Shown here one piece after another: positions 1 through 7,207 of a DNA stretch of 10,542 nucleotides. Made by a program: the position numbers and the translations under genes. Position 1 is the first letter of the stretch; every line of letters starts with the position of its first letter. The stretch is from an uncultured Bacilli bacterium. Lineage in GTDB: Bacteria > Bacillota_I > Bacilli_A > RF39 > UBA660. The notes beneath the pieces were generated by a model, which saw only the letters and a program-made list of their open reading frames with translations, did not search any database and was not told where the DNA came from. The DNA lies in assembly GCA_905236935.1 (NCBI GenBank), contig CAJOQL010000114.1:1-10542 (forward strand), written 5' to 3'.

Positions 1-23
1 CATTTTAGAAAGGATTTTATATA

Positions 24-239
24 ATGGCTGAATTTTATAGAAAAAAGAAAAAAATCTGCCAAATGTGTGCAGGTAAAAGTGTAGACTATAAAGACGTAGC
101 TATTGTTAGTAAATATATTAATGATAAAGGCAAAATAATGCCAAGAAGAATGACAGGAGCATGTGCTAAACATCAAAGATATATTGCTAAACAAGTAAAA
201 AGAGCTCGTTTTATGGCTTTAATACCATTTGTTAAGTAG
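24..239 (+). CDS. rpsR: 30S ribosomal protein S18, zinc-type (C+) form
   Basis: S18 is a small-subunit protein of the platform that sits next to S6 and 16S rRNA. The 71-residue product carries the family core: DYKDV at 21-25, [10 protein letters not shown] at 36-45, and a basic end [10 protein letters not shown]. Cys12 and Cys15 (CQMC) and Cys47 with His50 (CAKH) form a four-ligand set that looks like an intact zinc site. Bacillus subtilis S18, as I recall it, has lost these residues, whereas one of the Mycobacterium S18 paralogues keeps them. The ATG is preceded by AGAAAGGA at 7-14 with a 9-nt spacer. In Bacilli rpsR normally follows rpsF and ssb, so those genes are expected just upstream of the window. 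The stop codon overlaps the terminator stem, which makes this the last gene of its operon. Identification is certain; zinc binding is inferred. Confidence 0.98.
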   Translation: MAEFYRKKKKICQMCAGKSVDYKDVAIVSKYINDKGKIMPRRMTGACAKHQRYIAKQVKRARFMALIPFVK

Positions 240-264
240 GTACCATTTTAGGTATCTTTTTTTT
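238..264 (+). terminator. Intrinsic terminator after rpsR
   Basis: A 7-bp stem (AGGTACC at 238-244 with GGTATCT at 251-257, one G-U pair) closes a 6-nt loop and runs directly into eight T (257-264). The left arm starts inside the rpsR stop codon. It separates rpsR from rplI. Confidence 0.85.
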
Positions 265-272
265 ATATAATT

Positions 273-281
273 TGATATAAT
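273..281 (+). promoter_or_regulatory. Extended -10 promoter for the rplI-dnaB-...-ung operon
   Basis: TGATATAAT is an extended -10 (TG, one base, TATAAT at 276-281). A second TATAAT lies 10 bases upstream at 266-271. No good -35 exists at the right distance because that position falls in the terminator arm and T-tract, which fits an extended -10 promoter. Transcription would start near 288, giving a leader of about 20 nt that holds only the ribosome binding site. Confidence 0.65.
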
Positions 282-307
282 ACATTTGACTTAGATGGGA
301 GGAAAAC

Positions 308-751
308 ATGAAAGTAATTTTATTAAAAGATGTAAAAAAACAAGGCAAAAAAGATGAAATTATTGAAGTAAGTGATGGCTATGCAGAAAACTTTCTTATC
401 AAAAATGGACTAGCAGTTAAATATACAACTGGTAGTAAAAATATTTTAGATAATGAATTAAACAAAAGAAAATCTGAAGAAGAAGCCTTAATTGAAAAAT
501 GCCAAAAATTAAAAGAACTAATTGAAAAATTAGAAATTACTTTTAAAGTAAAAGTTGGTAATAATGGTAAAGTTTTTGGTAGTATTTCATCAAAGCAAAT
601 AGTAGAAGAACTATCTAAGAAAAATATAAATATAGATAAAAAGATTATAAAAATTGATTGCCCAATTGATTCATTAGGTACACACATTGTACTTATCAAT
701 TTGCATAAAAAGGTGGTTGCACAGTTAAAAATAAATGTAAAAGAGGGATAA
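308..751 (+). CDS. rplI: 50S ribosomal protein L9
   Basis: L9 binds 23S rRNA at the base of the L1 stalk and helps keep reading frame. The 147-residue product has the normal family length and three-part plan. The N-terminal RNA-binding domain starts MKVILLKDVKKQGKK and contains the signature GYAENFLIKNGLA at about 24-36. A long charged central helix follows (about 41-75). The C-terminal domain contains the conserved GNNGKVFGSISSKQI segment. The start is set by GGGAGG at 297-302, five bases before the ATG. It is the first gene of a tight operon: dnaB begins one base after its stop, and the dnaB ribosome binding site GAGGG lies inside the last rplI codons. In B. subtilis gdpP precedes rplI; here there is no room for it between rpsR and rplI. 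Confidence 0.98.
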   Translation: MKVILLKDVKKQGKKDEIIEVSDGYAENFLIKNGLAVKYTTGSKNILDNELNKRKSEEEALIEKCQKLKELIEKLEITFKVKVGNNGKVFGSISSKQIVEELSKKNINIDKKIIKIDCPIDSLGTHIVLINLHKKVVAQLKINVKEG

Positions 752-752
752 T

Positions 753-2099
753 ATGGCTGAAAGATTAATGCCCCAAAATTTAGAAGCAGAAATGAATGCT
801 TTAGGTTGTGCTTTTCTTACGGGATATGCCCTAGACAAAGTGTGTGAAGAATTAGATACAGATATGTTCTTTAGCGAAGCAAATAAAAGAATATTTGAAG
901 CTATCAAATCATTACATCAAAATAAAATACCTTTAGATTCAGCAACTGTTAAAAATGAAATTGAAAAAAAAGGTTCAATTAATGGAATTGGTGGCATTGA
1001 ATATTTAAGTGATGTTATCGATTCCGTTGTATCTGCAGCTAATATTGATTATTATATTGATATAGTTAGAGATAAAGCATTAAGAAGAAAATTAATAGAT
1101 ACAACAAATTCAATTACAACTAATGCTTACAATGAAGAAGAAGATACTAATGATTTAATTGATGATGCAGAAAAAAAGATTTTTAGTGTTACAAAAGCCC
1201 GTAAAGCAGGAGAATTTAAAACTATCAATGAAGTAATTAAAAGCACTCAAAACGAATTAGAACGTTTAGCTAAAAATGGTGCAGATATTACAGGAGTTCC
1301 ATCCGGTTTTTATGATTTAGATAAATTAACAAGTGGATTCCATGAAAGAGAACTTATCATAATTGCTGCACGTCCTGCCATGGGTAAAACAGCCTTTGGA
1401 TTAAATCTTGCTGTTAATGCTGCTAAAGCAACTAAAAAAGCAGTTGCAATATTCAATATGGAAATGAGCGCTGAACAACTTGCAATGCGTATGATTGCTG
1501 CTGCTGGTGGAATTGAACAAGGAAAACTTAAAACTGGTCGTTTAGAACACAATGACTGGAAAAAAGTAAACGAAGCCATGAGCGAACTTAGTGAAACGAA
1601 TCTTTATATTGAGGATTCAAGTGGTATGACAATCTCTGAAATTAGAGCTAAATGCCGCAGACTTGCTACCTCTAGCCAAGGCCTTGCTATGATAGTAATA
1701 GACTACTTACAGTTAATTAGTGGAAGTAGTAAATATGAAGGAAATCGTCAACAAGAAGTATCAGAAATATCAAGAAGCTTAAAAACTATGGCTATGGAGT
1801 TACAAGTTCCAGTTATTGCTTTAGCACAGTTATCTCGTAGTGTTGAACTTCGTGAAAATAAAAGACCTATTATGTCAGACTTAAGAGAATCTGGCTCAAT
1901 TGAACAAGATGCTGACATAGTTGCTTTTCTTTATCGTGATGATTACTATAATAAGCCTGCTTCTGAAATAACTGATATTTCCGTAACTGAACTTATAATT
2001 GGCAAACATCGTAGTGGTGGAACAGGTACAATTGAATTACTCTTTGAAAGAAGTATGAGTAATTTTAGAAATTATATTAAAAAAGAAGAAAATAAATAA
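753..2099 (+). CDS. dnaB: Replicative DNA helicase DnaB (called DnaC in B. subtilis)
   Basis: This is the hexameric 5'-to-3' helicase that unwinds DNA at the replication fork and binds primase. At 448 residues it has the normal family length. The N-terminal primase-interacting domain (about 5-105) opens with MPQNLEAEMNALGCAFL. A linker follows, then the RecA-like ATPase domain. The Walker A motif is ARPAMGKT at 206-213, with Lys212 as the nucleotide-binding lysine. The Walker B strand MIVIDYLQL contains Asp317. The segment DLRESGSIEQDAD is the usual DnaB motif, and GKHRSGGTG at 417-425 carries the likely arginine finger Arg420. No intein or insertion is visible. GAGGG at 743-747 lies 5 nt before the ATG. 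Close coupling to rplI is the standard arrangement in Bacilli. Confidence 0.98.
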   Translation: MAERLMPQNLEAEMNALGCAFLTGYALDKVCEELDTDMFFSEANKRIFEAIKSLHQNKIPLDSATVKNEIEKKGSINGIGGIEYLSDVIDSVVSAANIDYYIDIVRDKALRRKLIDTTNSITTNAYNEEEDTNDLIDDAEKKIFSVTKARKAGEFKTINEVIKSTQNELERLAKNGADITGVPSGFYDLDKLTSGFHERELIIIAARPAMGKTAFGLNLAVNAAKATKKAVAIFNMEMSAEQLAMRMIAAAGGIEQGKLKTGRLEHNDWKKVNEAMSELSETNLYIEDSSGMTISEIRAKCRRLATSSQGLAMIVIDYLQLISGSSKYEGNRQQEVSEISRSLKTMAMELQVPVIALAQLSRSVELRENKRPIMSDLRESGSIEQDADIVAFLYRDDYYNKPASEITDISVTELIIGKHRSGGTGTIELLFERSMSNFRNYIKKEENK

Positions 2100-2112
2100 A
2101 AGAAGTGATTAA

Positions 2113-3615
2113 ATGAAAAATAAGAATAATATTATAGCGTTATTAATAACCATAATTATTAGTATTGGAGTCGTTTTAATAAGTACAAATTCTGTAAGTT
2201 TTGCGTCTCCTGTAGAAGTATATAAAGTATATTTAAATGGTAAAACTTTAGGATACATCGAATCAAAAGAAGAATTATTAAATATAATAGATGAAAAACA
2301 AAACGAAATAAAAGAAAAGTATCATACAACTAAAGTTTATCCTCCAAATGGCTTAAATGTTGAAAAGATAAGTACTTACAACAATAATATTAAATCAGCT
2401 GAAGAAATATATAACATTATCGAACAAAATGATCCATTTACAATTGAAGGATATATAATAACTATTAAATATAAAGAAGAAGGAAGAACTCCATTATACA
2501 TATATACTTTAAATAAAGAAAACTTTGATGAAGCATTTTATAATACCATAGCTGCCTTTGTTGGTGCTGAACAATTAGATGCTTATAAAAATAATACTCA
2601 AGCAGAAATTAAAGAAGAAGGCGAGCATATTGAATCAATTTACTGGGAAGAAGATGTCACAACTAAAAAAGCTCTTATAAGTGTTAATGAGAATATTTTT
2701 ACCAATCCTGATGATTTAAGTAAATACTTATTATTTGGAACTACGGAAAAACAAAAAGATTATACAGTAAAAGAAGGAGATACTATTAACGATATAATCG
2801 AAAAAAATAATTTAAGTATTGAAGAATTTTTAGTAGCAAATCCTAACATCCCAGATAAAGATATTTTACTTAGTAAAGGACAACATGTATCAATCGGACT
2901 TATCGCTCCAGTTGTAACCATTGTTCATGAAATTGAAAAAGTTGAAAAAATAACTAATAAATATGAAACTGAATATAAAACTGACAGTTCACTTAATTCT
3001 GGTCAAACTAAAGTTATTCAAGAAGGTGTAAACGGAGTAGATAAAGTAACTGAAAAAATTCAATTTAAAAATGGTGATATCAATCAGTTATTTATAAGTC
3101 AATCTGAACAGCTTACTCCAACTGTAAATCGTATAGTTGCTAAAGGAACAAAAGCTTACCAAGTACCAGATTATAATTATGTTCCTGTAATTACAGGAGA
3201 TGAATGGTTATGGCCAACAATAAAACCATATATTATTACAAGTGGATTTAAATGGAGATGGGGTAAACACCATAATGGTATTGATATATCTGGTTGTGGA
3301 TTTGGTTCACCAATTTATTCATCAACAGAAGGAACAGTAGTTGAAGTTTATTCTGGCTGTGCTGATGTAGGAAGCTACTCTAATAGTTGTGGTAATTATT
3401 GGGGAAATCATGTAACAGTTTCATATAACGGCTATAAAGTTATTTATGCCCATTTAAGAAAAGACGTTAAAGTAAAAGAAGGAGATACTGTTACTCGTGG
3501 CCAGCAAGTTGGAACTATGGGATCAAGTGGTTCATCAACTGGAACCCATCTACACTATGGTATTGTAAATCCTGCTGGTAATTACATAAATCCTTGTTCG
3601 GTGTTATCATGTTAG
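2113..3615 (+). CDS. Exported LysM-G5-M23 peptidoglycan metalloendopeptidase
   Basis: This is a likely cell-wall hydrolase that cuts peptide cross-links outside the membrane. The 500-residue protein starts with a Lys/Asn-rich stretch and a hydrophobic segment (about 7-25) ending SFASP, which could be a cleaved signal peptide or an uncleaved anchor. About 185 residues without a recognised domain follow. Next come a LysM domain (YTVKEGDTI, starting at 217, to about 260), a G5-like domain (about 270-348), and a LytM/M23 domain. Zinc ligands are His387 and Asp391 (HNGID) and His481; His447 and His479 (YAHL, THLHYG) are the catalytic partners, so the active site is complete. All five cysteines (395, 416, 426, 495, 500) lie in the catalytic domain, and the last residue is Cys. 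GTGAT at 2105-2109 precedes the ATG. The 3' end overlaps walJ by 7 nt. The exact bond cleaved cannot be read from sequence. Confidence 0.93.
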   Translation: MKNKNNIIALLITIIISIGVVLISTNSVSFASPVEVYKVYLNGKTLGYIESKEELLNIIDEKQNEIKEKYHTTKVYPPNGLNVEKISTYNNNIKSAEEIYNIIEQNDPFTIEGYIITIKYKEEGRTPLYIYTLNKENFDEAFYNTIAAFVGAEQLDAYKNNTQAEIKEEGEHIESIYWEEDVTTKKALISVNENIFTNPDDLSKYLLFGTTEKQKDYTVKEGDTINDIIEKNNLSIEEFLVANPNIPDKDILLSKGQHVSIGLIAPVVTIVHEIEKVEKITNKYETEYKTDSSLNSGQTKVIQEGVNGVDKVTEKIQFKNGDINQLFISQSEQLTPTVNRIVAKGTKAYQVPDYNYVPVITGDEWLWPTIKPYIITSGFKWRWGKHHNGIDISGCGFGSPIYSSTEGTVVEVYSGCADVGSYSNSCGNYWGNHVTVSYNGYKVIYAHLRKDVKVKEGDTVTRGQQVGTMGSSGSSTGTHLHYGIVNPAGNYINPCSVLSC

Positions 3616-4373
3616 TTAGCGTATTAGCCAGCGGTTCTAAAGGTAATTCAACCTTAATCCAGACTAAAACCGCTAACTTTTTAATTGATGCTGGATCAAA
3701 TGCTAAAAATATTAATGAAAAATTAAAAGAAAATAATTTAACTCTAAGTGATATAAACTATATTTTAATATCACATACTCATGCTGACCATACATCAGCC
3801 CTTAAAGTTATTACTAATAAATACAAACCAACAATTATTCTATCAGAAGTAATGTATAATGATTTAGATTATTTAAAGGACTACGACAATATATTATTTT
3901 TAAAAGATAATTTAAAACTAGATGGAGTAATAATCGAAAATATAAAAACTAGTCATGATGCATCTGATAGTAGAGGCTACATTATAACTGAAGATTCATC
4001 ATCCATTGTTCAAATAACAGATACTGGTTACATTAATCAAAAATATTTTGATGAACTAAAAAATAAAAATTTATATATCATGGAAAGTAATCATAATTTA
4101 GAAATGCTAATGAATGGAAGATACCCTAAATGGTTAAAAGCTAGAGTAGCAAGTGATGTAGGACACCTTTCCAATGAATCATCAGCTTTTTATCTTAGCA
4201 AACTAATTGGAAGTAATACTAAAAAGGTCATACTAGCCCATCTTAGTGAAGAAAATAACACACCATCTTTAGCTATTGAAACGCTAAAAAATGAATTACT
4301 TCAAAATAATATTGAATTTTCTAACTATGAAGTAGCCAAACAAAATGAAAAAACAGAGGCAGTGGAAGTATGA
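3609..4373 (+). CDS. walJ: WalJ/YycJ-family metallo-beta-lactamase-fold hydrolase
   Basis: The 254-residue protein starts MLVSVLASGSKGN, the family's typical opening. It carries the metal-binding motif HTHADH at 56-61 (ligands His56, His58, Asp60, His61), with later family segments DTGY, MESNHN and DVGHLSNE. The family is a cytoplasmic metal-dependent nuclease-type hydrolase. In Bacilli it is encoded with the WalRK cell-wall regulator and has been linked to DNA maintenance and the coordination of replication with division. I chose the ATG at 3609 over an in-frame TTG at 3594 because it reproduces the family N-terminus. The only ribosome binding site is a weak GGTG at 3600-3603, and the start lies inside the last codons of the M23 gene, so translational coupling is likely. 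walR, walK, walH and walI are not next to it here. It overlaps rlmH by ATGA. Confidence 0.93.
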   Translation: MLVSVLASGSKGNSTLIQTKTANFLIDAGSNAKNINEKLKENNLTLSDINYILISHTHADHTSALKVITNKYKPTIILSEVMYNDLDYLKDYDNILFLKDNLKLDGVIIENIKTSHDASDSRGYIITEDSSSIVQITDTGYINQKYFDELKNKNLYIMESNHNLEMLMNGRYPKWLKARVASDVGHLSNESSAFYLSKLIGSNTKKVILAHLSEENNTPSLAIETLKNELLQNNIEFSNYEVAKQNEKTEAVEV

Positions 4374-4804
4374 TAAGAATTATATGCATCGGAAAAATAA
4401 AAGAAGAATATTTAACAAATATGATTAATGATTACACAAAAAGAATCAATAAATATCATAAATTAGAAATAATTGAATTACCAGATTCTAATCCTAAAGA
4501 AGAAGGTGAAAGAATTATTTCTAAGTTAATGACTAAAAGCTTTAAAGTTGCTTTATCTATTGAAGGAAAGAAAATATCCTCTTTAGAATTTGCAAACTTT
4601 ATATCTAAAAATCTAATGAACTACGCTAATATTGAGTTTATCATTGGTGGCTCAGATGGGTTAAGTAATGAAGTTTTAAATAAAGTTGATTTTAAATTAT
4701 CTTTTAGTGATTTAACTTTTCCACATGGATTATTTAGAGGAATTTTACTTGAACAAATATACAGGGGATTTAAAATTATTAATAATGAAACATATCATAA
4801 GTGA
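4370..4804 (+). CDS. rlmH: 23S rRNA pseudouridine-1915 N3-methyltransferase RlmH
   Basis: RlmH is a SPOUT-class (knotted) methyltransferase that uses S-adenosylmethionine to methylate pseudouridine 1915 in helix 69 of 23S rRNA on assembled ribosomes. Family marks are the start MIRIICIGKIKEEY, the cofactor loop FIIGGSDGLSNEV, and the C-terminal knot LTFPHGLFRGILLEQIYRGF ending in YHK. At 144 residues it is shorter than the roughly 155-159 usual. The missing residues are in the loop after IIELPDS, where Gram-positive homologues have a longer charged segment. The segment usually reading PHQ is PHG here. The start overlaps the walJ stop (ATGA), indicating coupling. In B. subtilis htrC lies between walJ and rlmH; it is absent here. 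The function is confident despite the shorter loop. Confidence 0.96.
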   Translation: MIRIICIGKIKEEYLTNMINDYTKRINKYHKLEIIELPDSNPKEEGERIISKLMTKSFKVALSIEGKKISSLEFANFISKNLMNYANIEFIIGGSDGLSNEVLNKVDFKLSFSDLTFPHGLFRGILLEQIYRGFKIINNETYHK

Positions 4805-4812
4805 GGTAATAT

Positions 4813-5235
4813 ATGAAAGATTTAATTTATGTTGTAGGAACTGCTTTTATTAAAGATAAAAAAGTATTAATAAGTATGTCCCAAAGAAGTGCTAAAAAAG
4901 GCAAATATACATTAGTAGGTGGTGGAGTAGAAAAGGGTGAAACCTTTAAAGAAGCTGCAAGAAGAGAATGTAAGGAAGAAATAGCAAATGGATTTGATAT
5001 CAAAGAAGAAGAACTAAAAGAAATCATGGCTTTTAGAGAACCAGCCCTATCAGATCCTAGTTTAATGATTGAAATGCATTTAATGCTAGCTTTAAAAGAA
5101 GTTGATGTTCCATTAAAACCTAATGACGAAATAATTGAATACAAATGGTTTAAAATAGGAGATGATGATAGTGAAGTTTCTTCTGCTATTAAAGATCATT
5201 TACTTCCATGGGCTATAGAAAATAATTTAATGTAG
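4813..5235 (+). CDS. Nudix hydrolase, substrate unknown
   Basis: The 140-residue protein has one Nudix domain, which cleaves nucleoside diphosphates linked to another group and needs Mg2+ or Mn2+. The Nudix box runs from Gly37 to Phe61: G-x5-E43-x7-R51-E52-C-K-E55-E56, then I-A-N-G-F. The metal-binding glutamates E52, E55 and E56 are all present. However, two extra residues separate the EE pair from the usual following glycine compared with the textbook box. The strand before the box (VVGTAFIKDKKVLISMSQRS) and the Trp-containing strand IIEYKWFKIGD fit the fold. Sanitation of damaged nucleotides (MutT-like) is possible beside ung and dnaB but is only a guess from context. GAGGT at 4803-4807 overlaps the rlmH stop and sets the ATG with 5 nt spacing. 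Confidence 0.9.
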   Translation: MKDLIYVVGTAFIKDKKVLISMSQRSAKKGKYTLVGGGVEKGETFKEAARRECKEEIANGFDIKEEELKEIMAFREPALSDPSLMIEMHLMLALKEVDVPLKPNDEIIEYKWFKIGDDDSEVSSAIKDHLLPWAIENNLM

Positions 5236-5241
5236 GTCAAT

Positions 5242-6435
5242 ATGAATAAAGATATTAAAAAACTATTATTAGTAAATATATTTTTAGCAATTTCTGATGG
5301 AATATTTTATAACTTTCTAGAGATGTGGCTTTCAAATAATGCCTTAAATACCCATACTATAAGTACAGTTTTAAGCTTAGCATCACTAATTACAGTATCT
5401 ATTATCTTTTTAAGTTCTAATTTAATTAAACCCCACAAACTAAAAAACTTTGTAATAATGCTTATGGGAATGAAATCGTTAATACTATCTTTATTGTTTA
5501 TTTTATATCAATCTAATTTAAATATTACAATTAAATTTTTAGTTATGTTTGAATATGCAATAGATGTTGAAATATGTGCTTCAATGTACCCTTTAATTTC
5601 AAAAATTAATAAAGATGATAAATTATACGCAAAAAGAAAACTGCTATACGAAATATTTTATTATATAGCTGCTATATTATCCGCTGTTTTACTTGGAAAG
5701 ACGCTTACTAATTTAAGTATTACATATAATACATATGCAATTATTGCTTCAATATCCATTTTAATATCCGCTTTATTTTTAGTAAAAACAGATGTCAATA
5801 AATACTCAAAAGAAAAAAATATAGATACTGGCAACGATATTTTATTACAACTAAATCGACAAATAAAAAATGATGAAATATCTGTTAATTACTTATTATT
5901 TATTATCTTTAATGATATTTCATATTACACATTAGTAGGTATTTTAATGACTATATTAACTAAAGAATTAGGATTTGAACCAGTAATTGCCTCTTATATT
6001 AAATTAGCATTTTGTGTTTTAGCAGTTGGAATTGCTACCCTAATACTATATAAATTAACATCTAAAAATAATTATATAAATTTATCCGTTAAATATGGTG
6101 GAAGAATTATTTCTTATTTAATTGCTTCTATTTTTACTAACAAATACACTATTATTGCTGGATTAATGTTTACAGTTCTTACTTCATCAGCTTATACTCA
6201 TGTTGTAGATGCTCCGTACATAAATAGATTTGATAGTTCAAAACAACTACCTTTTTCTAATCTTTGCAATATGATAGGTTATTTTTGCAAAGCTATTGGT
6301 ACATTAATATGTGGATTTTGTTTAACTTATGGTTTAAAATATAATTTTATAATTGCTTTAATCTTTACTAGTATTTGCACACTTTTTGCTTATCAAGCAT
6401 GTTATAAAAGAAGTAATGAAAGAAGTGAAAAATAA
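5242..6435 (+). CDS. MFS-like multi-pass membrane transporter, substrate unknown
   Basis: The 397-residue protein is very hydrophobic, with about 12 predicted membrane spans in two groups of six. Spans fall roughly at 8-28, 39-58, 69-90, 96-116, 137-155 and 163-182. A polar loop at about 183-215 (KYSKEKNIDTGND...) follows, then six more spans up to about residue 385, and a charged tail (CYKRSNERSEK). This plan and length fit the Major Facilitator Superfamily. I see no motif that names a substrate, and the usual MFS loop motif between spans 2 and 3 is not clear (IKPHKLKN). The ribosome binding site AGGT at 5234-5237 is built into the preceding stop codon region, and the stop TAA shares one base with the ung start (TAATG). 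Drug, sugar-phosphate or peptide export are all possible. Confidence 0.75.
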   Translation: MNKDIKKLLLVNIFLAISDGIFYNFLEMWLSNNALNTHTISTVLSLASLITVSIIFLSSNLIKPHKLKNFVIMLMGMKSLILSLLFILYQSNLNITIKFLVMFEYAIDVEICASMYPLISKINKDDKLYAKRKLLYEIFYYIAAILSAVLLGKTLTNLSITYNTYAIIASISILISALFLVKTDVNKYSKEKNIDTGNDILLQLNRQIKNDEISVNYLLFIIFNDISYYTLVGILMTILTKELGFEPVIASYIKLAFCVLAVGIATLILYKLTSKNNYINLSVKYGGRIISYLIASIFTNKYTIIAGLMFTVLTSSAYTHVVDAPYINRFDSSKQLPFSNLCNMIGYFCKAIGTLICGFCLTYGLKYNFIIALIFTSICTLFAYQACYKRSNERSEK

Positions 6436-7094
6436 TGATTGGAAATTCATGGGATGAAAAACTAAATGTTATTTGGAATAGTTCTGGTTTTGCTAAATTT
6501 TGGAATATAATTGAAGAAGAATATGCAACTAGAACGATATACCCCTTAAAAGAGAACATTTTTAATGCTTTAAAGCTTACTCCATATGAAAATGTTAAAG
6601 TTGTAATTGTTGGGCAAGATCCTTATCATGGAGAAGGAGAAGCCCATGGACTATCATTTTCTGTTCAAAAAGGAATAAAACTTCCTCCAAGCCTTCAAAA
6701 TATTTATAAAGAAATATATGATGATTTAGGAATTGAAGAACCAAACTGTGGGGATTTAACATCATGGGCTAAAGAAGGAGTACTTCTTTTAAATTCTTCA
6801 CTTACAGTAGTTAAAGATCAACCTAACAGTCACCAAAAATTAGGATGGAATAGATTAACAGATTATATAATTAAAGTTTTAAATCAAAAAGAAGAACCAG
6901 TTGTTTTTATTCTTTGGGGAAATTTTGCTAAAAGTAAAAAAGAATTTATTACAAATCCTAAGCATTTAGTCTTAGAATCTGCTCATCCATCACCATTTAG
7001 TGCTAGATATGGTTTCTTTGGCAGCCATCCTTTTTCTAAAACTAATCAGTTTCTTGAACAAAATGGTATTGAACCTATAAATTGGCAATTATAA
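6435..7094 (+). CDS. ung: Uracil-DNA glycosylase (family 1, UNG)
   Basis: UNG removes uracil from DNA, arising from cytosine deamination or dUTP incorporation, and so starts base excision repair. The 219-residue protein has normal length and all family-1 motifs. GQDPYHG contains the catalytic Asp62. AHGLSFSV is the uracil pocket. LLLNSSLTV and FILWGNFAK follow. The minor-groove loop HPSPFSA starts with the catalytic His184 and continues GFFGSHPFSKTN. Nothing is missing. The start overlaps the stop of the transporter gene by one base, and no strong ribosome binding site is visible beyond a purine run, so translation is probably coupled. It is the last gene of the operon, and a clear terminator follows about 40 nt downstream. 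Confidence 0.97.
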   Translation: MIGNSWDEKLNVIWNSSGFAKFWNIIEEEYATRTIYPLKENIFNALKLTPYENVKVVIVGQDPYHGEGEAHGLSFSVQKGIKLPPSLQNIYKEIYDDLGIEEPNCGDLTSWAKEGVLLLNSSLTVVKDQPNSHQKLGWNRLTDYIIKVLNQKEEPVVFILWGNFAKSKKEFITNPKHLVLESAHPSPFSARYGFFGSHPFSKTNQFLEQNGIEPINWQL

Positions 7095-7136
7095 AACTAT
7101 TAAATATTAATATTTTTAAATAATTAAAATTTACAT

Positions 7137-7173
7137 GCAATCCTAGATAGATAATGGGATTGCTTTTATTTTT
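7137..7173 (+). terminator. Intrinsic terminator of the rplI-ung operon
   Basis: GCAATCC at 7137-7143 pairs with GGATTGC at 7157-7163, and the stem can extend by one G-U and one A-T pair to 9 bp with a 9-nt loop. A T-rich tract (TTTTATTTTT) follows at 7164-7173. It isolates ung from htpG. Confidence 0.85.
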
Positions 7174-7207
7174 GCCTTTCAGGATAAGTCGCACTCTCTA
7201 ATGAATT

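Noticed and set aside
286..291. TTGACT upstream of rplI as a -35 box.
   Set aside because: It lies next to the ribosome binding site, and a matching -10 would fall inside the gene. The extended -10 at 273-281 is the better reading.
379..1579. Minus-strand open frames inside rplI and dnaB (379-699, 725-907, 1310-1579).
   Set aside because: They are antisense shadows of strongly conserved genes, with low-complexity hydrophobic translations and no supporting ribosome binding sites.
3594..3608. walJ start at TTG 3594.
   Set aside because: It adds five residues before the family-typical MLVSVLASGS, has no better ribosome binding site, and would enlarge the overlap with the M23 gene.
4370..4804. 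Possible use of TGA as tryptophan (mycoplasma code), suggested by the extreme AT bias.
   Set aside because: rlmH ends at its conserved YHK tail followed by TGA, walJ also ends at TGA, and tryptophan codons checked are TGG.
7102..7115. Perfect 14-base palindrome AAATATTAATATTT just after ung.
   Set aside because: It is A/T only, leaves no loop, and would be a very weak hairpin. The GC-containing terminator at 7137-7173 explains the operon end.
7191..7196. GCACTC, which looks like half of a CIRCE arm, upstream of the htpG operator.
   Set aside because: There is no matching second arm at the right spacing, and six bases can match by chance.
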